Assembly (NCBI GenBank): GCA_018713425.1
Contig: DVOT01000259.1
Span: 1-10,106, forward strand
DNA length: 10,106 nucleotides
Reading direction: 5' to 3'
Origin: Alectryocaccomicrobium faecavium
GTDB taxonomy: Bacteria > Bacillota > Clostridia > Christensenellales > Aristaeellaceae
Shown: one piece after another, positions 1 through 5,725 of the stretch
Layout of the letters: each line of letters starts with the position of its first letter
How positions within the stretch are numbered: the stretch's first letter is position 1
Made by a program: the position numbers and the translations under genes
Notes under the pieces: model-generated
Database searches by the model: none
What the model saw: only the letters and a program-made list of their open reading frames with translations
Told to the model about the DNA's origin: nothing

Positions 1-83
1 AGCTCGTTTGCAGTTCTCCTCTGTGCCCACAATTCGCAATAGTCGCCTTGCCACGCTACCGCTTGCAAGTCTCCTTTGCTCAT
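1..83 (-). CDS. possible small reading frame, cut by the left edge
   Basis: From ATG at 83 the minus strand stays open for 27 codons to the window edge and reads MSKGDLQAVAWQGDYCELWA and onward. Upstream there is only a weak GGAAG about 4 nt before the ATG. The same frame is also open further upstream, so the start is not decided. I recognise no domain, and the stretch adjoins a GC-rich repeat-like segment, so it may be part of an interspersed element rather than a gene. Its function is unknown. Confidence 0.15.
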   Translation of the reverse strand, partial: MSKGDLQAVAWQGDYCELWAQRRTANE

Positions 84-206
84 TGGACTTCCGCTTCGCC
101 TGTTTCGCGCACTGCGCGCGGCGAAGCTCCGTCCCCACTGGGCTTACTACGGCCTGTTTCCGCCACTGACGGCGGCCTTCGTGCGCCCCTCAGCGCGCGA
201 ACCGCT
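84..206. repeat. GC-rich repeat-like segment downstream of the LytTR gene
   Basis: This stretch follows the LytTR stop codon and has no supported gene. It contains the direct repeat GCCTGTTTC at 98-106 and 152-160, and the inverted repeat CCGCC/GGCGG around 160-175. It also has several short GCGC-type palindromes. No T-run follows any of these hairpins on the minus strand, so they do not make a good terminator. The texture resembles short interspersed elements found in intergenic regions of some gut Clostridia, but this is an impression and cannot be tested from one copy. Confidence 0.2.
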
Positions 207-207
207 T

Positions 208-933
208 TCACGCTTTCAAGTACTTCATAAATTCGCTTTTGAACTGCGCGAGGCGATATTTGCTGATGGGCAGGCGTTCGCCACTCTTCAGCTCCAATTC
301 GCAATAGCGCAGATGGCGCACATAGGCCAGGTTCACCAACAGCGTGCGGTGGCAATAGGCAAATTGGTGTTCCTGCAGCAAGGCGGCCACCTGGGAAATG
401 CTCATCCGCACTTCCACCTTTTTGTGCGCAAAGTGCAGGCGAACGCCCCGATCCCAAGGCTCCACATACACAATGGCGCGCACGTTCACTTTGCTTTGGC
501 CTTCAGACGTGGGCAAGACGATTTCGCGCGGCTGCAAATAGGCGGCGCAGCAGTGCAACAACGCTTCGCGCAGCTTTTCCGCGTCCAGCGGCTTAGCCAA
601 ATAGCGCGCCGCCGCCACCTCATAGCCTCGCAGGGCCATCTCCCGATTGCTGGAAATGAAGACAATGGCGGCTTCTTCCTGCCCCGCGCGCAAAGCCGCG
701 GCCAATTCCATGCCGTCCATGCCCTCCATCATCACGTCGAGCAGCAAAATCTGGAACGCCCCGCCCGTTTGGATGGCGTGCAGCAGCGCCCTGGCGCTTG
801 CGAAGCAGGCAATTTCCGTCGGAATTTCCTCCGCGCGCAGAATCTCCTGCGCCATCTGCGCGATTTGCGCGCGATCCAGCGCCTCATCGTCGCAGACGGC
901 GATGCGCAGCGGCGCGCGCGCTTGGTTCGGCAT
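208..933 (-). CDS. LytTR-family response regulator
   Basis: This is a 241-residue two-component response regulator of the AgrA/LytR type: an N-terminal receiver domain and a C-terminal LytTR DNA-binding domain. In the receiver (about residues 9-125) I see the acidic pair D15/D16 in CDDE, the phospho-acceptor D66 in LLLDVMM, the switch Ser94 in VFIS, and K114 in YLAKP. The LytTR domain (about 135-240) shows the family pattern HRTLLVNLAYV near 195-205 and LPISKYR near 221-227. The start at 933 is chosen because AGGAGG lies 7 nt upstream; the frame is open further upstream to 990 but without such a site. The gene lies 87 nt after the second sortase stop, with no obvious promoter of its own, so co-transcription with the sortases is plausible. 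No histidine kinase is visible; one could lie beyond the left edge. Such regulators usually control surface, secretion or peptide-signalling genes, but the target here is unknown. Confidence 0.93.
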   Translation of the reverse strand: MPNQARAPLRIAVCDDEALDRAQIAQMAQEILRAEEIPTEIACFASARALLHAIQTGGAFQILLLDVMMEGMDGMELAAALRAGQEEAAIVFISSNREMALRGYEVAAARYLAKPLDAEKLREALLHCCAAYLQPREIVLPTSEGQSKVNVRAIVYVEPWDRGVRLHFAHKKVEVRMSISQVAALLQEHQFAYCHRTLLVNLAYVRHLRYCELELKSGERLPISKYRLAQFKSEFMKYLKA

Positions 934-940
934 AAGGCAG

Positions 941-946
941 CCTCCT
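941..946 (-). promoter_or_regulatory. ribosome binding site deciding the LytTR start
   Basis: AGGAGG on the minus strand lies 7 nt before ATG 933. It selects MPNQ... as the N-terminus over the upstream in-frame start at 990. Confidence 0.85.
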
Positions 947-978
947 AAAAAAGTTCCCTGTTTGTACATCGCAAAGCC

Positions 979-1011
979 GCGCCCCGCCACGAAATTCCCG
1001 CGGCGGGGCGC
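979..1011 (-). other. 10-bp GC hairpin between the sortase and LytTR genes
   Basis: GCGCCCCGCC at 979-988 is complementary to GGCGGGGCGC at 1002-1011, giving a perfect 10-bp stem with a 13-nt loop in the gap after the sortase stop. On the minus strand it is followed only by GGCTTTGCG, so a T-run is missing. It could be a weak or factor-dependent terminator, or a processing or stability element that sets LytTR expression apart from sortase expression. Confidence 0.4.
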
Positions 1012-1020
1012 AAGCCCATT

Positions 1021-2157
1021 TTAATAATCCCGTATCTGTTCGGCCTGCGCCACCAGCGCGCTCACGCTTTCCGCCGTTTCATTGGCGCGCAATTTGCGCG
1101 TGAACAAGAGGAAGCGGCCATTGTCCTGGTGATAGCTGCAAGTGACCAGCGTGAGTAGCTCATCCTCATAGCTCACATCCACCGGAATATCGTACATAGA
1201 GCGCTCGCGCACCTCATCGAGATACGCCTGGAACTCCGCCTCGGTGGCGAAATCGTAGCGCGCCACGTCGAAATACGAGCTCTCGTCCGTATTCATGGAA
1301 GCGTTGAAGGCGGCGAACACCACATACGTGCCGTCCTCATAGATCGTATCGAACTGCACGGTGGGATATTGCTTGAGATTATCGATGTCCCCCATATCGT
1401 CCAGCGAGCCGAACACCGTTTTGTTCTTCATGTTGTGCCCGTGGATCACAATCTGCTGCGAGCGCGGCCACAGCGAACAGCGCATGTCCATAAACGCCGC
1501 GCCCGCCGCGTCCTCCTCGTTGTTGAAATTGTGCGTGAGATAGTATTCGTTGTCGTTGCTATAGACCACGGGTTCCACCACGCTCACGCCCGCCTGCAAA
1601 AAGCCCACGAACGAAGGATTGGCATAATAGAAATCGCTGGTCATAAATTTTTGCTGCAGGGCCGGCGGGGGATTTTGATACTTGGTGAAGCGGGAATCCA
1701 TATTGGGCGTGGGCGAAGGCGAAGCCGCGGGAACCGCCGTCGCTTGCTCCGCCGTTTCCGCCGGCGTTGCCAGCGGGGCAACCGTCGCCGTGGGCGCGGG
1801 CGTGCTGAAAAACGCCGCGAACAAGCCATCCGGCGTGGGCGACGACGTAGGCGCGGCCGCTGTGGGCGTGGGCGCTAACGTGGGCGACGCGGCGAGGGCT
1901 GGCGGCGTTTGCGAGGCAAACAGGTTCCCCGTGGCCGTGGGCGAGGAAAGCAGCGCGTTGAGCCGCTGCTCGTTCTCCCACTGGATCTCATAGGAAACCA
2001 TATCGTCGGAAATGTTCTTGATCAAAATCGCCAGAAACACCACGCACAGGCACGCGCTGACATACTGAATCGCGCGAAGGATGATATCCTTCGCGCTCCG
2101 CTTTTTCCGGCCCATCGGGCGCCTTCTCTTTGCGTTGCGCTTTTTTGCCCCTGCCAT
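1021..2157 (-). CDS. srtB: class B sortase, second of a tandem pair
   Basis: This 378-residue membrane-anchored cysteine transpeptidase cleaves a sorting signal on exported proteins and joins them to the cell wall or to each other. In order it has a Lys/Arg-rich cytoplasmic start (1-28), one membrane segment (about 29-48), a Pro/Thr/Ala/Ser-rich linker (about 71-152) full of SPTP-like units, and the catalytic domain (about 154-378). The catalytic triad fits class B sortases: H241 in HGHNM, C340 in LLTLVTCSY, and R348 in DNGRFLLF. The start at 2157 is chosen because GGAGG lies 10 nt upstream and because MAGAKK is shared with the paralogue; the frame runs open to 2262. The catalytic domain differs from its neighbour at about 35 of 224 positions by my count, while the linker differs in sequence and length. 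It has its own promoter. No LPxTG- or NPxTx-type substrate is encoded in the window. Confidence 0.93.
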   Translation of the reverse strand: MAGAKKRNAKRRRPMGRKKRSAKDIILRAIQYVSACLCVVFLAILIKNISDDMVSYEIQWENEQRLNALLSSPTATGNLFASQTPPALAASPTLAPTPTAAAPTSSPTPDGLFAAFFSTPAPTATVAPLATPAETAEQATAVPAASPSPTPNMDSRFTKYQNPPPALQQKFMTSDFYYANPSFVGFLQAGVSVVEPVVYSNDNEYYLTHNFNNEEDAAGAAFMDMRCSLWPRSQQIVIHGHNMKNKTVFGSLDDMGDIDNLKQYPTVQFDTIYEDGTYVVFAAFNASMNTDESSYFDVARYDFATEAEFQAYLDEVRERSMYDIPVDVSYEDELLTLVTCSYHQDNGRFLLFTRKLRANETAESVSALVAQAEQIRDY

Positions 2158-2167
2158 AGCGCTCGTT

Positions 2168-2172
2168 CCTCC
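2168..2172 (-). promoter_or_regulatory. ribosome binding site deciding the sortase 1 start
   Basis: GGAGG lies 10 nt before ATG 2157. The paralogue at 3414 has the same GGAGGAAC block at the same spacing, which supports this start over in-frame ATGs further upstream. Confidence 0.8.
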
Positions 2173-2188
2173 GCCTTTTCTGTTCATC

Positions 2189-2206
2189 CCTCGCCATGTC
2201 GCGAGG
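2189..2206 (-). other. leader hairpin of sortase 1
   Basis: CCTCGC (2189-2194) and GCGAGG (2201-2206) are perfect inverted repeats with a 6-nt loop, placed between the promoter and the ribosome binding site. There is no T-run. The other sortase gene has a hairpin in the equivalent place with a different sequence. Confidence 0.35.
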
Positions 2207-2237
2207 AAATTTGTGTGCGTATGATATAGCGCGTAAT

Positions 2238-2266
2238 AGTATAGCAAAATATGCCGCCACATTCAA
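2238..2266 (-). promoter_or_regulatory. sigma-A-type promoter of sortase 1
   Basis: On the minus strand, TTGAAT (2261-2266), a 17-nt spacer and TATACT (2238-2243) give a near-consensus promoter about 80 nt before the ATG. The block ATTTTGCTATA at the end of the spacer and into the -10 box also occurs in the promoter of the paralogue. I see no terminator between the upstream sortase stop and this promoter, so readthrough may add to it. Confidence 0.7.
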
Positions 2267-2307
2267 CCGGAAAAGCGTAAAATTCCGCGCACATCTCTCC
2301 CCCTGTC

Positions 2308-3414
2308 TCAATAGCGCTTTACCTGTTCGGCCTGCGCCACCAGCGCGCTCACGCCTTCCACCGTTTCATTGGCGCGCAATTTGCGCGTGAACAAGAGGAA
2401 GCGGCCGTTGTCCTGGTGATAGCTGCAAGTGACCAGCGTGAGCAGCTCATCCGCATATTCCACGTCCACCGGAATATCGAACATGGAACGCTCGCGCACA
2501 TCATCAAGATACGCCTGGAATTCCGCCTCGGTGGCGAAATCGTAGCGCGCCAACTCAAAATACGAGCGATCCTCCGCATTCATCGAGGCGCTGAAGGCCG
2601 CGAAGATGACATACATGCCATCCTCATAAATCGTATCGAACTGCACGGTGGGATGGGCCTTCAAGTTGTCGATGTCCTGCATATCGTCCAACGAGCCGAA
2701 CACCGTTTTGTTCTCCATGTTGTGCCCGTGAATCACAATCTGCTGCGAACGCGGCCACAGCGAGCAGCGCATGTCCATAAACGCCGCGCCCGCGCCATCG
2801 CGCTCGTTGTTGAAATTGTAATCGAGATAATAGGTGTTGTCCACGCTATAGACCACGGGTTCCACCACGCGCACGCCCGCCTGCAAAAAGCCCACGAACG
2901 AAGGATTGGCGTAATAAAAGTCTTCCGTCATAAATTTGGTTTGCATGGGCGGCGGAGCGTTTTGATAGCGGGTGAAGCGGGAGGACATATCCGGCGTGGG
3001 CGAAGGCGCTGGCGCAACCGTGGCGGAAACGTCCTGCGCGGGCGCGGCTGTGGAAACCGGCGGCGTGCCAAAAAACGCCGCCAACATGTTGTCCTGCGCG
3101 GCGCTGGGCGAGGGCAGCGCGGTGTGAAGCGCCTCCGCGGTGGGTTCTTCCGCCGCGGGAGAAGGCGCGGCATTCCCCAGCGCCGTGGGCGAGGCGCTCA
3201 AGGCGTTGAGCGCATTCAGCCGCTGCTGGTTCTCCCATTGCACCTCGTAAGAAACCATATCGTCGGAAATGTTCTTGATCAGGATCGCCAAAAACACCAG
3301 GCACGCGCAGGCGCTGGCATATTGAATGGCGCGCAGGATCCGCTCCTTCGCGCTCCTGGGCCGCTTGCCCGCCGCGCGCCTATCCTTTGAACTTTGCTTT
3401 TTCGCTCCTGCCAT
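2308..3414 (-). CDS. srtB: class B sortase, first of a tandem pair
   Basis: A 368-residue class B sortase with the same architecture as its downstream neighbour: basic start (1-28), one membrane segment (about 29-48), Ala/Pro/Ser/Thr-rich linker (about 70-142), and catalytic domain (about 144-368). Catalytic residues by position are H231 in HGHNM, C330 in LVTCSY and R338 in DNGRF. The linker is ten residues shorter overall than in the neighbour and aligns poorly, whereas the catalytic domains align without a gap. The start at 3414 (MAGAKK) has GGAGG 10 nt upstream; in-frame starts up to 3462 lack support. A very good promoter lies about 80 nt upstream, just after the rplA terminator. Because the active-site surroundings are nearly identical in both enzymes, they probably recognise the same or very similar signals; a difference in reach across the wall or in timing is possible. 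Substrates lie outside the window. Confidence 0.93.
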   Translation of the reverse strand: MAGAKKQSSKDRRAAGKRPRSAKERILRAIQYASACACLVFLAILIKNISDDMVSYEVQWENQQRLNALNALSASPTALGNAAPSPAAEEPTAEALHTALPSPSAAQDNMLAAFFGTPPVSTAAPAQDVSATVAPAPSPTPDMSSRFTRYQNAPPPMQTKFMTEDFYYANPSFVGFLQAGVRVVEPVVYSVDNTYYLDYNFNNERDGAGAAFMDMRCSLWPRSQQIVIHGHNMENKTVFGSLDDMQDIDNLKAHPTVQFDTIYEDGMYVIFAAFSASMNAEDRSYFELARYDFATEAEFQAYLDDVRERSMFDIPVDVEYADELLTLVTCSYHQDNGRFLLFTRKLRANETVEGVSALVAQAEQVKRY

Positions 3415-3424
3415 GGCGTTTGTT

Positions 3425-3429
3425 CCTCC
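3425..3429 (-). promoter_or_regulatory. ribosome binding site deciding the sortase 2 start
   Basis: GGAGG lies 10 nt before ATG 3414. A second GGAGG-like sequence lies about 10 nt further upstream, inside the open upstream frame. Confidence 0.8.
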
Positions 3430-3446
3430 GCATTCCTCCATTTTGC

Positions 3447-3476
3447 GCCGCGCAAGCCGCATAGATATTGCGCGGC
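3447..3476 (-). other. leader hairpin of sortase 2
   Basis: GCCGCGCAA (3447-3455) and TTGCGCGGC (3468-3476) are a perfect 9-bp inverted repeat with a 12-nt loop. It lies in the untranslated leader between the promoter and the ribosome binding site. No T-run follows on the minus strand, so it is not a simple terminator. An mRNA stabiliser or an attenuation or translation-control element would fit. Confidence 0.5.
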
Positions 3477-3494
3477 AATCGCACTATATGAAAT

Positions 3495-3523
3495 ATTATA
3501 GCAAAATAATTCGCACGTTTCAA
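3495..3523 (-). promoter_or_regulatory. sigma-A-type promoter of sortase 2
   Basis: TTGAAA (3518-3523), exactly 17 nt, then TATAAT (3495-3500) on the minus strand. An inverted repeat GCATTT/AAATGC (3527-3532 and 3538-3543) abuts the upstream side of the -35 box and could be an operator; this is inference. Confidence 0.8.
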
Positions 3524-3574
3524 TGCGCATTTCGCAAAAATGCCTTCATACATTTTGCGTCATTCTGAAATAAA

Positions 3575-3618
3575 GCAAAAAAATGCTCGCCCTCATTTTG
3601 AGGGCGACCATTTTTTGC
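3575..3618 (-). terminator. intrinsic terminator after rplA
   Basis: A perfect 9-bp stem, TCGCCCTCA (3587-3595) against TGAGGGCGA (3599-3607), has a 3-nt loop. It is flanked by an A-run (3577-3583) and a T-run (3611-3616). Read on the minus strand it ends in a run of seven T. The flanks are complementary too, so it could act in both directions. It closes the rpmG-rplA transcript 45-75 nt after the rplA stop. Confidence 0.9.
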
Positions 3619-3662
3619 TTGTGCCTGGAATGTTGTCCGCCAAATGTGAACCGAAACGGCTC

Positions 3663-4349
3663 TTAGAAGCGAAGGGGATTGAGCTTGATGCCCGGGCCCA
3701 TCGTGCTCGAAATCACGACGGAGCGCAGGTAGGTGCCCTTCGCGGCGGCGGGTCTGGCTTTCACAATCGCGTCCATCAGCGCGCGGAGATTTTCCGTGAG
3801 CTTTTCGGCATCGAAAGAGGCCTTCCCCAGCGGGCAGTGGATGATAGCGGTTTTGTCCACGCGGTATTCCACTTTACCGGCTTTGATATCGTGAATGGCG
3901 CGGGTCACATCCATGGTGACCGTGCCGGACTTCGGGTTCGGCATCAAGCCCTTGGGGCCGAGCACGCGGCCCAAGCGGCCGACCATACCCATCATATCGG
4001 GCGTGGCCACGCAAACGTCGAAATCGAACCAACCGCCCTGGATCTTGGCGATCATATCTTCGGCGCCGACATAGTCCGCGCCAGCGGCCTCGGCCTCGGT
4101 GGCCTTATCGGCCTTGGCGATGACGAGCACCTTGATGGTTTTGCCCGTGCCGTGCGGGAGCACCACCGCGCCGCGCACCTGCTGGTCCGCGTGGCGGGGG
4201 TCGACGCCCAGGCGCACGGAGATTTCGATCGTTTCATCGAACTTGGCCTTCGCCGTCTGCTTCACGAGGGAAATGGCTTCCTCGGGATCGTACTGCTTGG
4301 AACTATCGATCAGCTTCTGGCTGTCCAGATACTTTTTTCCCTGTTTCAT
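3663..4349 (-). CDS. rplA: 50S ribosomal protein L1
   Basis: A 228-residue L1, the protein of the mobile L1 stalk of the large subunit, which binds 23S rRNA and helps release deacylated tRNA. In many bacteria it also represses its own mRNA. The length is normal. The family signature GRVLGPKGLMPNPKSGTV lies at 127-144, preceded by MMGMVGRL, and the C-terminal RNA-binding part includes MGPGIKLNP near 217-225. The start has AAGGAGGA about 11 nt upstream. It is the last gene of the block; a strong terminator follows. rplJ and rplL, which follow rplA in many bacteria, are absent here. A probable L1-binding element sits just upstream. Confidence 0.98.
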   Translation of the reverse strand: MKQGKKYLDSQKLIDSSKQYDPEEAISLVKQTAKAKFDETIEISVRLGVDPRHADQQVRGAVVLPHGTGKTIKVLVIAKADKATEAEAAGADYVGAEDMIAKIQGGWFDFDVCVATPDMMGMVGRLGRVLGPKGLMPNPKSGTVTMDVTRAIHDIKAGKVEYRVDKTAIIHCPLGKASFDAEKLTENLRALMDAIVKARPAAAKGTYLRSVVISSTMGPGIKLNPLRF

Positions 4350-4365
4350 TCCTTATAACATCCTC

Positions 4366-4400
4366 CTTGTGGTGATAGCGGCACAAAGTCCTCCCACGAT
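4366..4400 (-). promoter_or_regulatory. rplA leader: probable L1-binding mRNA element between rplK and rplA
   Basis: On the minus strand GTGGGAGG (4397-4390) is followed by CGCTATCACCAC (4380-4369), so GTGG pairs with CCAC around an internal GGAGG. The combination of GUGGGAG with AUCACCAC or AUACCAC resembles the L1 site of 23S rRNA helices 76-77 and the known L1 autoregulatory mRNA sites. Just downstream is the rplA ribosome binding site, so bound L1 could block its own translation. The resemblance is seen by eye; the fold was not computed. Confidence 0.5.
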
Positions 4401-4409
4401 TGGCCTTCG

Positions 4410-4835
4410 TCAGTCTACGACGACAACGCCCATCGAGCGCGCAGTGCCGGCGATCATGCTCATGGCGGCTTCCACGGAAGCGGCATTCAAATCGGGCATT
4501 TTCTTTTCGGCGATTTCGCGAATCTGCGCCTTGGTGATGTTGGCGACCTTGTCGCGATTGGGGCGGCCGGAAGCGGTCTCCAGGCCGCAGGCCTTCTTGA
4601 TCAACACCGCGGCGGGCGGCGTCTTCGTGATGAAGGTGAAGGAACGGTCCTGATACACGGTGATCACAACCGGAATGATCAGGCCGATGTCCTTAGCGGT
4701 GCGGTCGTTGAATTCCTTGCAGAAGCCAGGAATATTCACGCCATGCTGACCGAGCGCGGGGCCGATGGGCGGCGCGGGCGTCGCCTTACCGGCGTTCACC
4801 TGCAGCTTGATCAGAGCGGTAACTTTCTTTGCCAT
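4410..4835 (-). CDS. rplK: 50S ribosomal protein L11
   Basis: A 141-residue L11, the base of the L7/L12 stalk in the GTPase-associated centre of the large subunit, where elongation factors and the RelA/SpoT stringent-response enzyme act. The N-terminal motif PAPPIGPALGQHGVN lies at 20-34, and the C-terminal rRNA-binding domain (about 70-141) ends in the usual TARSMGVVVVD. The start MAKKV has GAGGAGGA close upstream. It lies 79 nt after nusG, with a hairpin in the gap, and 60 nt before rplA. It is part of the rpmG-rplA transcript. Confidence 0.98.
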   Translation of the reverse strand: MAKKVTALIKLQVNAGKATPAPPIGPALGQHGVNIPGFCKEFNDRTAKDIGLIIPVVITVYQDRSFTFITKTPPAAVLIKKACGLETASGRPNRDKVANITKAQIREIAEKKMPDLNAASVEAAMSMIAGTARSMGVVVVD

Positions 4836-4867
4836 GGGAATCCTCCTCTTTTATGTGGTGTTTCAGC

Positions 4868-4887
4868 GGAGCGCGCTTTCGCGCTCC
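4868..4887 (-). other. hairpin between nusG and rplK
   Basis: GGAGCGCG (4868-4875) and CGCGCTCC (4880-4887) form a perfect 8-bp stem; on the minus strand the loop is AAAG. No T-run follows, so it is unlikely to terminate transcription. It could be an mRNA processing or stabilising element that separates nusG from the ribosomal protein genes. Confidence 0.5.
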
Positions 4888-4914
4888 TCCCACTGATTGA
4901 AAGCCGGCTGGCCA

Positions 4915-5442
4915 TCAATCTGAGATGCGCACGACCTCGTCATACGCTAGGTCGATCGAGAGCTCACGCTTGAGCATAGTCACGAGCACGCGGATGCGCT
5001 TTTGCTGGGTATCGATTTCCGTCACGCGGCCGTTCCAATCCTTGAAAGGACCGGCCAGAACGCGGACTTCGTCCCCCGGCTCAATATCGACCCGCACAAT
5101 TTCCTGCGTTTGCCCGATGGAGGCAAAATCCGTTTCAGAAAGAGGCGTGGGCCGCGAACCGCCGACAAACCCGGTTACGCCGCGCGTGTTGCGCACAACA
5201 TACCAGGAATCCTCGTTCATGCGCATTTTCACCAGCACATAGCCCGGCAACAGCTTTCTTTGAACCGTTTTGCGACGGTTGTTTTTGATCTCAATGGCCT
5301 CCTCGATCGGGATCGAGATTTCCTGGATCATATCCTCCAGGCCGTTGTTCTCGATGGTCTTTTCAAGGTTCGCCTTGACCTTATTCTCGTAACCGGAATA
5401 GGTATGTACAACATACCACTGTGGCTGGACAAGATCTGCCAT
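4915..5442 (-). CDS. nusG: transcription termination/antitermination protein NusG
   Basis: A 175-residue NusG, the universal Spt5-type elongation factor that rides on RNA polymerase. The NGN domain covers about residues 8-105 (WYVVHTYSGYENKVK at 9-23, LLPGYVLVKM at 64-73). A KOW domain covers about 121-172, with EPGDEVRVLAGPFKDWNG at 121-138. The usual Firmicutes stretch MFGRET in the KOW end is replaced here by MLKREL (156-161), a mild divergence. AGGAGA lies 5 nt before ATG 5442. The gene starts 19 nt after the secE stop, the classic secE-nusG pairing. Confidence 0.98.
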   Translation of the reverse strand: MADLVQPQWYVVHTYSGYENKVKANLEKTIENNGLEDMIQEISIPIEEAIEIKNNRRKTVQRKLLPGYVLVKMRMNEDSWYVVRNTRGVTGFVGGSRPTPLSETDFASIGQTQEIVRVDIEPGDEVRVLAGPFKDWNGRVTEIDTQQKRIRVLVTMLKRELSIDLAYDEVVRISD

Positions 5443-5461
5443 ACTCGTCTCCTACTTTTCG

Positions 5462-5707
5462 TTAATGGGTGATCAGCTGGATCAGGGCGCTGGCGCCCGC
5501 GTCGATCAAGCCGATGATGATCCCCGTCGCCACCATGAAGGCGATGACGACGAGCGTGTAGTTCACAAGCTCCTTGCGAGAAGGCCAGGTGACCTTCTTG
5601 AGCTCATGGTACATCATTTTGAAGCTGTTCGCGATTTTCAGCCCCAAATTCTTGAAAAAGCGCCCGACCTTCTGGAAGAAATTCGGCTTCGCAGTCTCAT
5701 TCGCCAT
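5462..5707 (-). CDS. secE: preprotein translocase subunit SecE
   Basis: An 81-residue SecE of the short, single-membrane-span Gram-positive type; it clamps SecY in the SecYEG export channel. The conserved amphipathic helix motif ELKKVTWPSRKEL is at 35-47, followed by one membrane segment at about 50-71. Its position between rpmG and nusG is the usual one. The start is ATG 5707: GAAGGG lies 10 nt upstream. The upstream in-frame GTG at 5716 directly abuts that site and cannot use it. Confidence 0.96.
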   Translation of the reverse strand: MANETAKPNFFQKVGRFFKNLGLKIANSFKMMYHELKKVTWPSRKELVNYTLVVIAFMVATGIIIGLIDAGASALIQLITH

Positions 5708-5717
5708 GCAATTCACA

Positions 5718-5723
5718 CCCTTC
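5718..5723 (-). promoter_or_regulatory. ribosome binding site deciding the secE start
   Basis: GAAGGG is 10 nt from ATG 5707 but only 1 nt from the alternative GTG 5716, so it supports the shorter 81-residue protein. Confidence 0.7.
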
Positions 5724-5725
5724 GA

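Noticed and set aside
76..948. 290-codon open frame on the plus strand.
   Set aside because: It is antisense to the LytTR gene, rich in His/Arg/Ala/Gln, and lacks a ribosome binding site or family motif.
1680..1960. Repeated GTGGGCG units considered as a tandem or CRISPR-like repeat.
   Set aside because: Units are degenerate, irregularly spaced and in phase with codons for Ser-Pro-Thr-Pro residues; this is coding low complexity.
2267..2307. Terminator between the two sortases.
   Set aside because: The only pairing is a 5-bp CGGAA/TTCCG with no T-run; readthrough seems more likely.
2416..3390. 324-codon open frame on the plus strand across sortase 2, and a similar one across sortase 1.
   Set aside because: Antisense shadows: the Arg/Gly-rich ends are the complement of the SPT-rich linkers. 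That both paralogues show them only reflects shared sequence.
5708..5725. Expected tRNA-Trp between rpmG and secE.
   Set aside because: The gap is only 18 nt and holds the secE ribosome binding site; no tRNA fits.
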